Positions 33,201 through 42,419 of a stretch of 64,000 nucleotides of DNA are shown piece by piece (within the stretch, counting starts at the first letter, position 1; each line of letters starts with the position of its first letter). The notes below the pieces were generated by a model that saw only the letters and a list, made by a program, of their open reading frames with translations, was not told the DNA's origin and did no database searches. The position numbers and the translations under genes are program-made. Source of the DNA: Chrysaora quinquecirrha (lineage: Eukaryota; Cnidaria; Scyphozoa; Semaeostomeae; Pelagiidae); contig JACTAT010000174.1 of the NCBI GenBank assembly GCA_014526335.1, positions 431,142 to 495,141 of the forward strand, given 5' to 3'.

Positions 33201-36200
33201 GTAATTCATTGTAACCGGTGTAATTCAATGCAACTCGCCAATGTAATTCAATGCAACCCGTTGTATATAGACAATTTACGCTATGGACAACAGCCTACCT
33301 TGGAAGCTCTGTAAGAGTATACTCCTCCCATTCCGTTTTCAGTAATCGAAGCAACTTTTGTCGACATATTCAAAATGGCGGCTCTTGCACAGCTCATCTC
33401 CTTTGCAGATTCATGTCTGGAAGCTTGTTGCAACAGGGGAAGAAATTCCTAAACAGCAAAAATTTCTGAAGTCGTCAAAAAGTTAGAGGAAAGTATAAGC
33501 AAGATACGAGTTCTTAAAAAGCGGAAAGACATTATCTTAGGTGTGACATGACTGGTGGTGGGAATAGCGTAACACAGTTTACGCTTGCTTAGCTCACGTA
33601 ATAAGGGCTCTCAACCAACAAGCAACTGCATGAGGCCCCATCTTAAATTCATACGCAACCCGAGCGTCTCCGTTCCGCCACCGACCGATGGGTCAAAAGG
33701 ATTTTAAGAGATTTCCGTTTGAAACAATAGGCTTCCAATCAAAAGTGTACGAGATTCCGTACTATCTAATCTGGTTACCGGTGTAATTCAATTTAATGGG
33801 TGTAATTCAATGTAACCGGTGTAATTCAATGTAACCCGGTGTAATTCAATGTAACCCGGTGTAATTCAAAGTACCCGGCGTAATTCATTGTAACCGGTGT
33901 AATTCAATGTAACCGGTGTAATTCAATGTAAACGGTGTAATTCAATGTAACCCAGTGTAATTAAATGTAACCCATGTAATACCGCATTCACATTGCAGGT
34001 TAAACCGGTTTAAATTAAACCAAGTAAAAAATGTTGCGTTCTGATTGGTCAATCCAGGGATTTGAATCTATTTGATTGGTGGAAATTTAACCTGGTTTAA
34101 ATAAAGCTGGTTTAACTGTGTCAGTGTGAAGACAGTATAAGTAATCAATGTAACGGTGTAATTCAATGTTACTGGTGTAACTCAATGTAACCGGTGTAAT
34201 TTAATGTTACTGGTGTAACTCAACGTTACTCAATGTAACCAGTGTAATTCAATGTTACTGGTGTAACTCAATGTTACTCAATGTAACCGGTGTAATTTAA
34301 TGTTACTGGTGTAACTCAATGTTACTCAATGTAACCAGTGTAATTCAATGTTACTGGTGTAACACAATGTAACTAAATGTAACCGGTGTAATTCAATGTG
34401 ACCGCTGTAATTCAATGTAGCTAGCCCGCGGACTGGCAGGGATGCTAGGTTGCCATTGCAACCCGGGCCTTCCTGTTATATAGGGTCTTTAACAAACTGT
34501 TTCTGTTCTTTCTTGAGCAAATCTCTTCGATTTCTTGGGATTTCGAAGAGATTTGGATTGGTTTTGCTCAGTCTGAAAACAGTTGGAAATGACAGAAGTT
34601 GTTTCTCAATGCAGATAATTGCTTATGCGCAAAAAAATATGGAAGCAAGAAAACATAGAAATGCGAACATATGTATAAAAGGGAGACGATTTTGCCATCG
34701 AAATATCCCAAATAAGAAAAGAAGTATTAACATGAGCTGTAGCCCTTGCCTTGAATTGATTTTTTACACAGGAGCTAGCTAGAAGTAACTAACAAGAAAA
34801 ACTGCTATAGTGTAAACAGGCCCACTTTACTGGAAATAGCAACCCTTGAGATTTGCTGCCAGTCCGCCTCTGAAGTTGCCCAGCCTTTTTGCTTAATGGT
34901 GTTACAATTAGATTTTTAGACAAGAAAGACAAACCCAACAACAATAATCATAGATTGTATTTTTGGTTGAAAAAGCCTCAAAAATTTCATAAATCTATTT
35001 TAAAGTTCTGGCTTTCTGAACGCGATTCTAACTAGGGGGGTTCTTTTTGAAATAGTTCCATTTTCCTGAATTGTTAAGTCCACATTATTGAACGTTTTAT
35101 CGATTCTCTTACTGAAAGGAATTTGGCCATGAAACGCAGCATCCATCCACTGCGCATACTCATCAATTCCTTTGAATGTACTTTTGTGGACGATGACATC
35201 ACGACTAACGACCTCGAGGTCAAACTCTGAAACGAGGTTTTCCATTTCTTCAGACGGAACGTAATGGAACATGCCGTGCAGAATTTCCCATTCATCCTTT
35301 CTTAAAATCTGTCTTAATTTATCAAAATAATTTGGAACAACGTCACCATATTGATGTGCCATAATTCCGCCGGGTTTTACTGCGGACACTATGTCTTTCA
35401 ATGTATCCCTCCGAACTTCTTTTGGAATCCAATTTAGTACCACATTACTGTAAATGACGTCATATAAATTTTTTTTATCCTTGAGAAATTCAAGAGCTGT
35501 GCCGTGATGAAAAGATAAATTCTGAACCCCAGCAAAATTTTCATCTGCAATTTTAATTCTTTGTTTATCAGGATCAAATGCTGTTACTCTTCCTTCCGGT
35601 ACTTTGTGTCTGGCTGTGTATTCAGTTAGGCCTCCCGTTCCACAACCAATGTCTAGGACATTATCTGTGGTCTCAAATGGCAAACTGTCCACGAATTCCT
35701 TGCCCCAAAGGAACTGTGAGGCTTTGTTGAGGTCTTTGTAGTCTTTGCCTTGCCTTTCACATGAATTTGGTCCGTTTTCATCGCCCATCTTTTGCTTTTA
35801 ATTTTTGGTCATGGTCTTTGATCTCGTGATTTGGGTCTTTTGTTTGAAACTGAATTGATCATGTTATCAATGAATTGCTATCAAAGTATGGAAAATGGAA
35901 TGTTGGAATGGAATTTTGGAACTGAGAAATGAAATGGTGTTTAATTCACAATCTACAAGCACTACTGCGATGGATACGCACTACTGTGGTGGCATTTTTT
36001 GCGTACTGTGGTGGATAAGCACTTCTATTCTATGGTGGGTTATTTTGCTTGATGTGGTGGGTTATGGGCTTTTTGTTTATTATGTTGGATAAGCACTACT
36101 GTTGCGGGTTATTATGCTTGATGTGGTGGTATTTTTTGCGTACTGTGGTGGATTTTGTGTTTTTTTCTTGCTTGATCTATACACTCTTTTTTTTTATAAG

Positions 36201-39200
36201 AAACTAAGATAATTTTCAGTACTCAAAGTTTCTTAGCTTTCGGACAATTTTGGTACTGAAAGTCTCTTAGGAGGTTCTTAGGGATCAAAATTTTTTTAGT
36301 GCCAGAACAGGTAATTGACACTAAAATTTTACAAGTAGAAGAAGCAATACAATTCACGTGTACATCAGCTGTTCTTTTGTAAAATAGACACTTATGGTGT
36401 AACAGAAGTTCGTTTTTCGATGCTATATTTCTAATTCTAAAGACCCTTGAGATCTTCGAGTTTCTTATCATTTTGGGTCGAGTACTGAAAGTTTCCTAAC
36501 CAATATTGATCTCAGCACTGAGTTTCTTATAAACGGGTTTCTTATAATAAAAAAGAGTGTAGAGTATTGTTATGGTAGTGCTTATCAACCACAGTATGCA
36601 AAAAATACCACAACATCAAATAATAATAATAATTATATAATAATAATAATTAATAATAATAATAATAACCCACCACAGTAGAGCGCATCCACCACAGTGC
36701 GCATCCATCCTACTTACATGCGTTATCGCATCTCAACTGACAGCCTCAAAGCCAAACTTCGAAGTGACACTATCGGTTTTTTCTGATGGGATACCCTGAC
36801 GTGTCGTTCCATGATTCTGCGGTCTTCGTCACTTAAAATCTGTTTTTTTATAAGGAACCTTTGGTCTGAGTTGAGGCTGAAGTCCCTTAATTTCTCAACA
36901 AAATGAGGCTGAAAGTTCCTTATACTGTTCCTTGTCGTGGGATATGGATGAATACTAATTTTTACAGCTAATTCATAGAAACTATTCTTCATTTCTAACT
37001 TTAAGTATAAATGGAGCCTTTTGGGGAAGAACGATGGGAAATATATTGTACTTCTGTTCCTTTTTCGTATAAACCGTCTTGTTCTTTAAAAAACTGCTTC
37101 TTAGTTTTTCATCCGAGCCTCGACAGTTTCTTAAAGTTCCTTAATTTTTTGGGAATTTTCAACCTCGAGTTCCTTATAAAGGTGTTCCTTATAAAAAAAA
37201 CGTGTAACTAATCGAGACCTCGACCCTGGCTGTGACGCTACGGTGGCTGAACTCGAACCCTGACCATACTGAGCTCCTGACACCACGAGTCAGCTGGATA
37301 ACACCACGACGCCACAGGACTTTCAGGAAAAGGGGTTGGAAAGATGTTGGACAAATCTTGCCAGCAAACTGCAGAAATGCGGTGCGAACGGCAATTGTAG
37401 TTCTTTTAAGGCAATTGTAGTTCCAAAAGTTCCTTAATAGTTCCTTAATTTTAACCGCACATTCAGCGTCATAACAATAGGACACATTTGCATGTAAGCA
37501 AAGCTTGTGACTACTCAAGAACCATTTCATACATGCATAACGTACAATTTATGTGATTTGAGACTACAAACGATGGGAACAGGCTTCCTAATTCTTGCTT
37601 GTTCGCAGTGATAATAATATTAAACATCGAAAAGTTCCTTAATGATTTTCTCTCTAGTTCTTTAAATTTTCGGGCCTTCTACATGTAGGTTCCTTATAAA
37701 GTGGTTCTTTATAAAAAAAGCGTGTACAAGCTTAGGCGATCCTTCTATCCATGTTCTAACAAACAAATAGAGTGTACTAGTGCAATTTCATACCAAGAAA
37801 TTCACAGCAAATAACTAGAAGCTTATCTATAATTTCGGCAAATCTTCATTTTAGCATACAGACCCAGATACCCATGACCAGGGAAGACATAACTGTCCAA
37901 AAGCCCGGGCGAAACTTCACAGAACATGGCCCATAAACCATACAAAATATTGCAAAACCACGGGGGGGTCTTGGCTAAATTTTGGGTAAGGGTTTGCCGC
38001 CGGCATATTCGAAATGATACCGTTGGCTAGGCTAATTTTACGAGAAAATGGTACCCTTGGCTAGACCTATTTCTACCACAATGATACCCTGGGCTAGACA
38101 AATACGCTCGAAATTGTTTGCCTTAGGTCGGAAAATTCAAAGGTCGACTTATTCCTTTTACCATTCTCTTTAAAAATTTTTTCGGCGAAATTTCTACCTT
38201 CCAAAGCTACTAAAGACGAAAGTATGGCCGCTCAATTGCCAAAAATTATAACCTTGGCTAGACTAGAAGTCCTAAAAAGTAAACCCTCTAGCGCGGCACA
38301 TCCCCAGATACATATGCTACGGAAGAACCCCCTGCGGTTTATGGTGTCTGATATCTAACCCTATTGAAAAGGTAAAGGTTTTGTTGGTATCAAATTTTGA
38401 GGTTTCGCTCTGCAACTAAATTTTGATCTTTCCTTTGTTCCTACTTGGATTCTGCCACGGCTTATGGAAACCAAACGTTAAGGTTTCGTAAACGAATTAT
38501 CTTTCAAAGCTTTGTGAAGATCAAAGATGGGCGATGAAAACGGACAGAACTCGTTTGAAAGACAAGGCAAAGACTATAAAGATCTCAGCAAAGCCTCGCA
38601 GTTTCTTTATGGCAAGGAATTTGTGGACAGTTTGCCGTGGAAGCCTAAAGATAATGTCCTAGACATTGGTTGTGGAACGGGAGAGCTTGCGGAATACACA
38701 GCGAAAAACAAAGTACCAGAAGGAAGAGTAACAGCATTTGATCCTGATAAACAAAGAATTGAAATTGCAAGCGTAAATTTTGCTGGTGTTCAGAATTTAT
38801 CTTTTCATGTAGGCACAGCTCTGAAGTTTCTCAAAGATAAGAAGGACCTATACGATGTGATTTATAGCAATGTTGTCATTCACTGGTTTCCGATTGAAGA
38901 ACGAATGCGTACATTTGAAGCGATGTACGCCGCGGCGAAACCTGGCGGAATTGTCTCACATCTATACGGCAACGTTTTCCCGAGGTTCATGGACAACATA
39001 ATGCCCATTTTGACAGATGACGATCGTGGCGTTATTCACGCTATGCTCCACTGCATCCCCGCAGAAGAAATGGACAGCCTCGTAGCGGGATCTGGCTTCG
39101 AGGTCGTTAGTCGGGATCCGATTGTCCACGAGAGTAAATTTCAGGGGGGTGACGATTTACTTTTGTGGCTTGAAGCAACGTATCACGGCAAAGTTCCGTT

Positions 39201-42200
39201 TCGAAAAAGATTTCAGGAAGCGAAACAGAAAATCGAAAACGTTGTAAAGATTGAGGAAGATGGTAGTATTATAAGAAGAACAGACTTGGTCAAAATTATC
39301 TTGAAAAAACCAGAACATTAAATAGTGATATTTCTGATTGCTTGCTGCCCTGTTAGCATATTTTCTAAATTAGAAATCATAATCACAGGGTCTTCTTTCA
39401 ATTTCAAATATTTTTGCTCCACCGCTATTTTTTTGTAGTCTCGTAAAAATTAGCCTAGCCAACAGTAATACTATTATAGCTGCTAGAACGTTTCAACTTC
39501 CGAGCCTCATTTTCAAAATTTACGAAAATTTGTTCGTACAAAAATTTTGAGCCGAGAATCAGATTGAGCAGTACAATTGTAGCGCTATAAATCGGTTGTT
39601 TTTCACGGTCAAATGAATATGGATAAATTTGCTTTTCGCTATAAAATCAGCATTGTAAGGACTAGAAGTGTAAAAATTTGACTCAACACTAAAATGAAGG
39701 TACTGAATCCGAATTATTTTTCATTATCTTGGAGGGGGCTTATTCGAGGTGGGGGCTTAAACGAGGGAGTCCTTAATTTTTTGACAAGATCAGGCTGAAG
39801 GTTCCTTGTACTGTTCCTTGTCGTGAAATATGTTTCAATACTAATTTTCACAGCATATTCATTGAAATTTTCTTCATTTTTTAACGTTCTAATATGAATG
39901 AAGTTTTTTTGGAAAGTACGATGGGAAATATGTTGTTATTTTATTCGGTCATTTAGTTCTTTAAATCGTCTTTTTTTGAAAAAGTTATTCATAGTTTTTC
40001 ACCTGAGCCTCGAGAGTTCCTTAATTTTTGGGGAATTAGCAGCCTTGAGTTCCTTATAAAAAAATGTGTATCGCACTACTCGCGGCCAGAATATGGCGGC
40101 TCAGGTGTGAATTTTGAGAGAGAGAGGGTCACGTGACTGAAAACACCATATAGAAGTTCTCAAAGTACCTGGATAAGCATTGTTGGTCCGATGACGTTTG
40201 CTGCAAAACTGTCCATCATCTGTTTAGCCGTGACGTTTTTTAGTTGTCTCTCCAAAAGCAATATTCCAGCATTATTTATCAAGACATTTAGACCAAAATC
40301 ACCAACTTTCTTTGCAACAATTTCTTTTGCTGATTTGATATCTTCGCTATTGCAAATATCTTAGCAAAAAGGAGAATAAGAAATTCTAAATACGCCTTTT
40401 TTATAAGAACATATAAGAAACAAAAGGCTAGAATTTGGGGAACTTTTTGCTACGTCCGAAACTATTTGAGTTACGCACAGGCAATGTTCCCCATGTGGCT
40501 TGTAGCTTGTGGTCTAGCCTCTTGTTAATTTAGGCCCCGTTTACACTATACCGGATAGCTATCGGAGTGCGGCACCTTGCATTGACCGATACTTTTAGGG
40601 CAAGTGTTAACATTATACCGGATAGCTATTGTTGCGTCTTGATTTTCATAACGGATAGACCCATTTACACTATGCTGGGTAGCTGTTGGGTCACTGTGCT
40701 TTGCATTAATCCATATCAAATAGGGCACGTGTTTACATGGATAGCTATCGTTGCATCTTGGTTTTCATATCAGATAGACCCATTTTCACTATACCGAATA
40801 GCTATCAGAGCACCGCGCCTTGCATTAACCCATATCGGACAGATAGGGCAAGTGTTTAAATTATACCAGATAGCTATCCTTGCGTCTTGATTTCCTATCG
40901 GATAGACCCATTTACACTATACGGAATAGCTATCAGAGCACCGCGCCTTGCATTAACCCATATCAGATAGGGCAAGTGTTTACATTATACTGGATAGCTA
41001 AATTATACAGAAAGTGTTTAAATTATACCACATAGCTATCGTTGCGTCTTGATTTCATATCAGATAGACCTATTTACACTATACCGGATAGCTATCGGAC
41101 TTGCTTTAACCCATATCGGATGCGCACCCGGGGTAATGTCTGTGCAGTACAGTGGAGGCTGTGCCGTACAAAGGAGGTTGTTTTGGAGGGATAGCAATAG
41201 CATTAGTACGGTGGGGGGATACTCATGATATACCCCACTGTCGTACACGTTTTTTTTTATAAGAAACCTAGCTCGGGGCCTAGTTCTAAAAGTTTCTTAA
41301 TTTTTGGCCCAATTTTAGTTCTAAAAGTTTCTTAACAGTTTCTTAATTTAATGCAAATAAATTGCAGTAAAACAATAAAAAAATGTGAATATAGTAAGCA
41401 AATTATTAATATTATTGTATTACGAAGAATTAGCCATGCTGGTGCGAGAAATCACACGGAAATGCTTGAGAATTGATTACTACGTCCACAAATGTGAAAT
41501 TAGTATGTTGGAGAACTGACACAAAAATTTCTTAAGTTTCTTTACTCCTTCCTCCTACTTCTAAAAGTTTCTTAACTTTTGGCGTGTCTAGTTCTAGGTT
41601 TCTTATAAACCGGTTTCTTATAAAAAAAATTAAGTGTACTGATGATACCCCTTCACTGTACTGCACACAAAACCAACACAGTACTGCATTGCACATACGT
41701 TATGTCGAGTGGACAGGCCTGTGTTGCACGCAGGGAAACCTACCAAGTTTCACAATGTGCACATTCTTGTGTTCTTTTGCAATGTTCTTCAATTCCTGAA
41801 TGAAAATTATTATCTATATAATTATCGAAATTAAAATACAATAGTATAAAATAAATACCATTTTAAAATACAAAAAAATAATATACGATACAATTAGAAT
41901 GGTATCTCGATTGAGATAGAGAGATATATAACCAAATTGGAGAGAATGAAAGGATCACTTAACGAAACAATGAGGAATCGTTTGGAAGAACAAAGGAGGT
42001 CTAGATTTCAAAAGTAAACAATGCCTAGGCCCACATATCAAGTCTCTCTAAAAGTTATACAGGCCTCCCTACCTCCGCTTTGTCCGGTGAACGACAAGCT
42101 GCAAAAAGAAACTCTGGTGATTTTCCTGGCTTTGTAAGCTGCTTGATTATTTCAAGTCCAATGCCGCGATTACTGCCGGTAACGAAGACGGATCTTGCCA

Positions 42201-42207
42201 AGGTCAT
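30255..42207 (-). CDS. Short-chain dehydrogenase/reductase, sniffer/C-factor type, 5 exons, complete
   Basis: Five exons join in frame to a 250-residue protein: 42073-42207, 41744-41795, 40169-40359, 33299-33448 and 30255-30479 (phases 0, 1, 0, 0). The protein is a classical SDR: cofactor motif TGSNRGIG at residues 10-17, NNAG at 91-94, a serine in the NMST stretch near 155 and the catalytic YRASK (Y172, K176), then the HPGHVQTDLGG loop. Its plan matches Drosophila sniffer and the C-factor-like carbonyl reductases, NADPH-dependent enzymes that reduce reactive carbonyls; the actual substrate is unknown. The start Met sits immediately before the first beta-strand as in the family. Intron 3 (33449-40168) contains two intact methyltransferase genes and a relic; intron 4 holds a LINE fragment; exon 4 is embedded in an 18-bp minisatellite. 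An upstream in-frame extension exists but is not typical of SDRs. Confidence 0.93.
31310..32278 (+). mobile_element. LINE 3' fragment with (GAATT)n tail
   Basis: Residues from 31320 to about 31993 are the C-terminal domain of a LINE reverse transcriptase (INRWEEQTANMNRLTFY, RAALTRLMISAHKLKIETGR, and after a frameshift near 31760 EIDNEIHFIYDCLN). The original stop is at about 31993, followed by roughly 260 bp of AT-rich 3' UTR that ends in a GAATT pentanucleotide repeat at 32256-32278, the usual kind of 3' terminus for CR1/L2 elements. The 5' side is truncated. It lies in intron 4 of the short-chain dehydrogenase, opposite to the host strand. Confidence 0.85.
32278..32587. mobile_element. Palindromic MITE with AAGGGCCTCGTTTTCAAAA ends
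   Basis: Ends ACTAAGGGCCTCGTTTTC and GAAAACGAGGCCCTTAGT are inverted, and most of the 310 bp pairs. It directly abuts the LINE (GAATT)n tail. Half-copies occur at 39500-39720 and 46845-46950, the latter right beside the hAT-like element. Confidence 0.65.
33010..33250 (+). repeat. GTAATTCAATGTAACCGG minisatellite, left block
   Basis: An 18-19 bp unit repeated about 12 times with drift. It ends about 50 bp before short-chain dehydrogenase exon 4 (33299-33448). Confidence 0.9.
33770..34420 (+). repeat. GTAATTCAATGTAACCGG minisatellite, right blocks, with a MITE inside
   Basis: The same unit as 33010-33250 resumes for about 30 copies. It is interrupted at 33985-34135 by a small palindromic insertion (CACATTGCAGGTTAAACCGG to TTTAACTGTGTCAGTGTGAA). 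With the left block it brackets dehydrogenase exon 4. Confidence 0.88.
35000..35788 (-). CDS. Intronless class I SAM-dependent methyltransferase, copy 2 (nested in SDR intron)
   Basis: A single-exon, 262-residue paralogue of the gene at 27384. It starts MGDENGPNSCERQGKDYKDL, carries motif I NVLDIGCGTGGLTEYTA, the acidic motif AFDPDKQRI, YDVIYSNVVLNWIP and KPGGIMAHQYGD, and ends FRKPEL. The His of the usual VIHW motif is Asn here (VLNW), and one Glu of motif I is Gly; neither obviously kills SAM binding. The gene lies in intron 3 of the short-chain dehydrogenase, on the same strand as its host, so it needs its own promoter or must be released from the host transcript. The reading frame is intact and conserved over its full length, which argues for a living gene. 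Substrate unknown; confident as to fold, unsure of role. Confidence 0.9.
   Translation of the reverse strand: MGDENGPNSCERQGKDYKDLNKASQFLWGKEFVDSLPFETTDNVLDIGCGTGGLTEYTARHKVPEGRVTAFDPDKQRIKIADENFAGVQNLSFHHGTALEFLKDKKNLYDVIYSNVVLNWIPKEVRRDTLKDIVSAVKPGGIMAHQYGDVVPNYFDKLRQILRKDEWEILHGMFHYVPSEEMENLVSEFDLEVVSRDVIVHKSTFKGIDEYAQWMDAAFHGQIPFSKRIDKTFNNVDLTIQENGTISKRTPLVRIAFRKPEL
35955..36708. mobile_element. TGTGGTGG hairpin element split by a MITE
   Basis: TGTGGTGG words run to 36180 and CCACCACA words resume after 36561, with the TATAAG-type MITE 36182-36559 between. AAT microsatellite expansion is seen near 36630. It lies between methyltransferase copy 2 and the methyltransferase relic. Confidence 0.65.
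36182..36559. mobile_element. TATAAG-type MITE inserted into a TGTGGTGG hairpin element
   Basis: Ends CACTCTTTTTTTTTATAAG and its complement, flanked by TA, 378 bp. It splits the hairpin element 35955-36708 at the TA of the core word that reads GATCTATAGATC in the intact copy near 18060, so the host element is older. Confidence 0.75.
36725..36842 (-). pseudogene. Decayed fragment of the methyltransferase family
   Basis: Read on the minus strand, this stretch keeps nucleotide similarity to the second half of the neighbouring methyltransferase genes. SDEDRRIM corresponds to TDEDREII and TDDDRGVI. A block GTATCCCATCAGA corresponds to GTATACCATCAGA in copy 1. GGCTTTGAGGCTGTCAGTTGAGA corresponds in copy 1 to the region encoding GFEVVSRE. 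Frameshifts break the frame between these blocks. A TATAAG-type MITE abuts its 5' side at about 36841, which probably cut the copy in two; I do not see the other half beyond the MITE. It lies between copies 2 and 3 in the dehydrogenase intron. Confidence 0.65.
36841..37204. mobile_element. TATAAG-type MITE beside methyltransferase relic
   Basis: It runs from TTTTTTTATAAGGAACC to CCTTATAAAAAAAACGTG and is followed by TA. The interior (CTCAACAAAATGAGGCTGAA, TGTTCCTTGTCGTG) matches the copy at 39770-40068. The left CACG end is eroded where it meets the decayed methyltransferase fragment. Confidence 0.6.
37207..37325 (-). mobile_element. SINE family A fragment
   Basis: The tRNA-like half (TAATCGAGACCTCGACCC to ACGCCACAGG), placed exactly between two TATAAG-type MITEs. 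Confidence 0.6.
37400..37724. mobile_element. TATAAG-type MITE, left-truncated
   Basis: Shares its interior (GCAATTGTAGTTCC, AACCGCACATT, GGGCCTTCTACATGTAGGTT) and right end with the copy at 18314-18708. The left end is missing, probably lost when the SINE fragment to its left was laid down. Confidence 0.6.
38527..39321 (+). CDS. Intronless class I SAM-dependent methyltransferase, copy 3 (nested, antisense to host)
   Basis: A single-exon, 264-residue paralogue beginning MGDENGQNSFERQGKDYKDL. It has motif I NVLDIGCGTGELAEYTA (same core as copy 1), AFDPDKQRIEIA, YDVIYSNVVIHWFP, and KPGGIVSHLYGN. It is closer to copy 1 over the core and to copy 2 at the N-terminus, so gene conversion between copies is possible (inference). 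It lies in intron 3 of the short-chain dehydrogenase but on the opposite strand, so its transcript would be antisense to the host pre-mRNA. The start codon is in a good context (AAAG before ATGG). The 5' flank from about 37960 is a diffuse repeat of TGGCTAGAC-like words with no clear promoter. Role unknown. Confidence 0.9.
   Translation: MGDENGQNSFERQGKDYKDLSKASQFLYGKEFVDSLPWKPKDNVLDIGCGTGELAEYTAKNKVPEGRVTAFDPDKQRIEIASVNFAGVQNLSFHVGTALKFLKDKKDLYDVIYSNVVIHWFPIEERMRTFEAMYAAAKPGGIVSHLYGNVFPRFMDNIMPILTDDDRGVIHAMLHCIPAEEMDSLVAGSGFEVVSRDPIVHESKFQGGDDLLLWLEATYHGKVPFRKRFQEAKQKIENVVKIEEDGSIIRRTDLVKIILKKPEH
39770..40068. mobile_element. TATAAG-type MITE, left-truncated
   Basis: Right end GTTCCTTATAAAAAAATGTG followed by TA; the interior matches the copy at 36841-37204. 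It lies in intron 3 of the short-chain dehydrogenase, about 100 bp from exon 3. Confidence 0.55.
40545..41120. repeat. Tandem repeat with ACCGGATAGCTATCG words
   Basis: About five units of 110-125 bp, each with TTTACACTATACCGGATAGC, GTTGCGTCTTGATTTTC and CCTTGCATTAACCCATATC. The words TTTACACTAT and ATAGCTAT are partly palindromic. It lies in intron 2 of the short-chain dehydrogenase. Confidence 0.8.
41246..41636. mobile_element. TATAAG-type MITE
   Basis: Ends CACGTTTTTTTTTATAAG and CTTATAAAAAAAATTAAGTG, flanked by TA on both sides, 391 bp. It lies in intron 2 of the short-chain dehydrogenase. Confidence 0.7.
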
Positions 42208-42419
42208 GGTGACTTCGAGAGAATCTTTAGCCAAAAACAACAGAAGACAGAAGTGCGCTTGCGCGCGCAAAACAAATAAATAAATACACGCCCACCTAGA
42301 CCTTTGTCCTTCACAGAGGTCAAGGGTGAACTTTTTTATTAAGGGTGACAAAACGAGCAAAAAATTCACCTTTATCCCTTTTTAAGATTTTATACGGTGG
42401 TTAGCATCATGAAAATTCG

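Noticed and set aside
42055..42369. An N-terminally extended dehydrogenase start (MNFLLVLSPLIK...)
   Set aside because: SDRs of this type begin a few residues before the TGxxxGIG strand; the Met at 42207 fits, the extension looks like 5' UTR.
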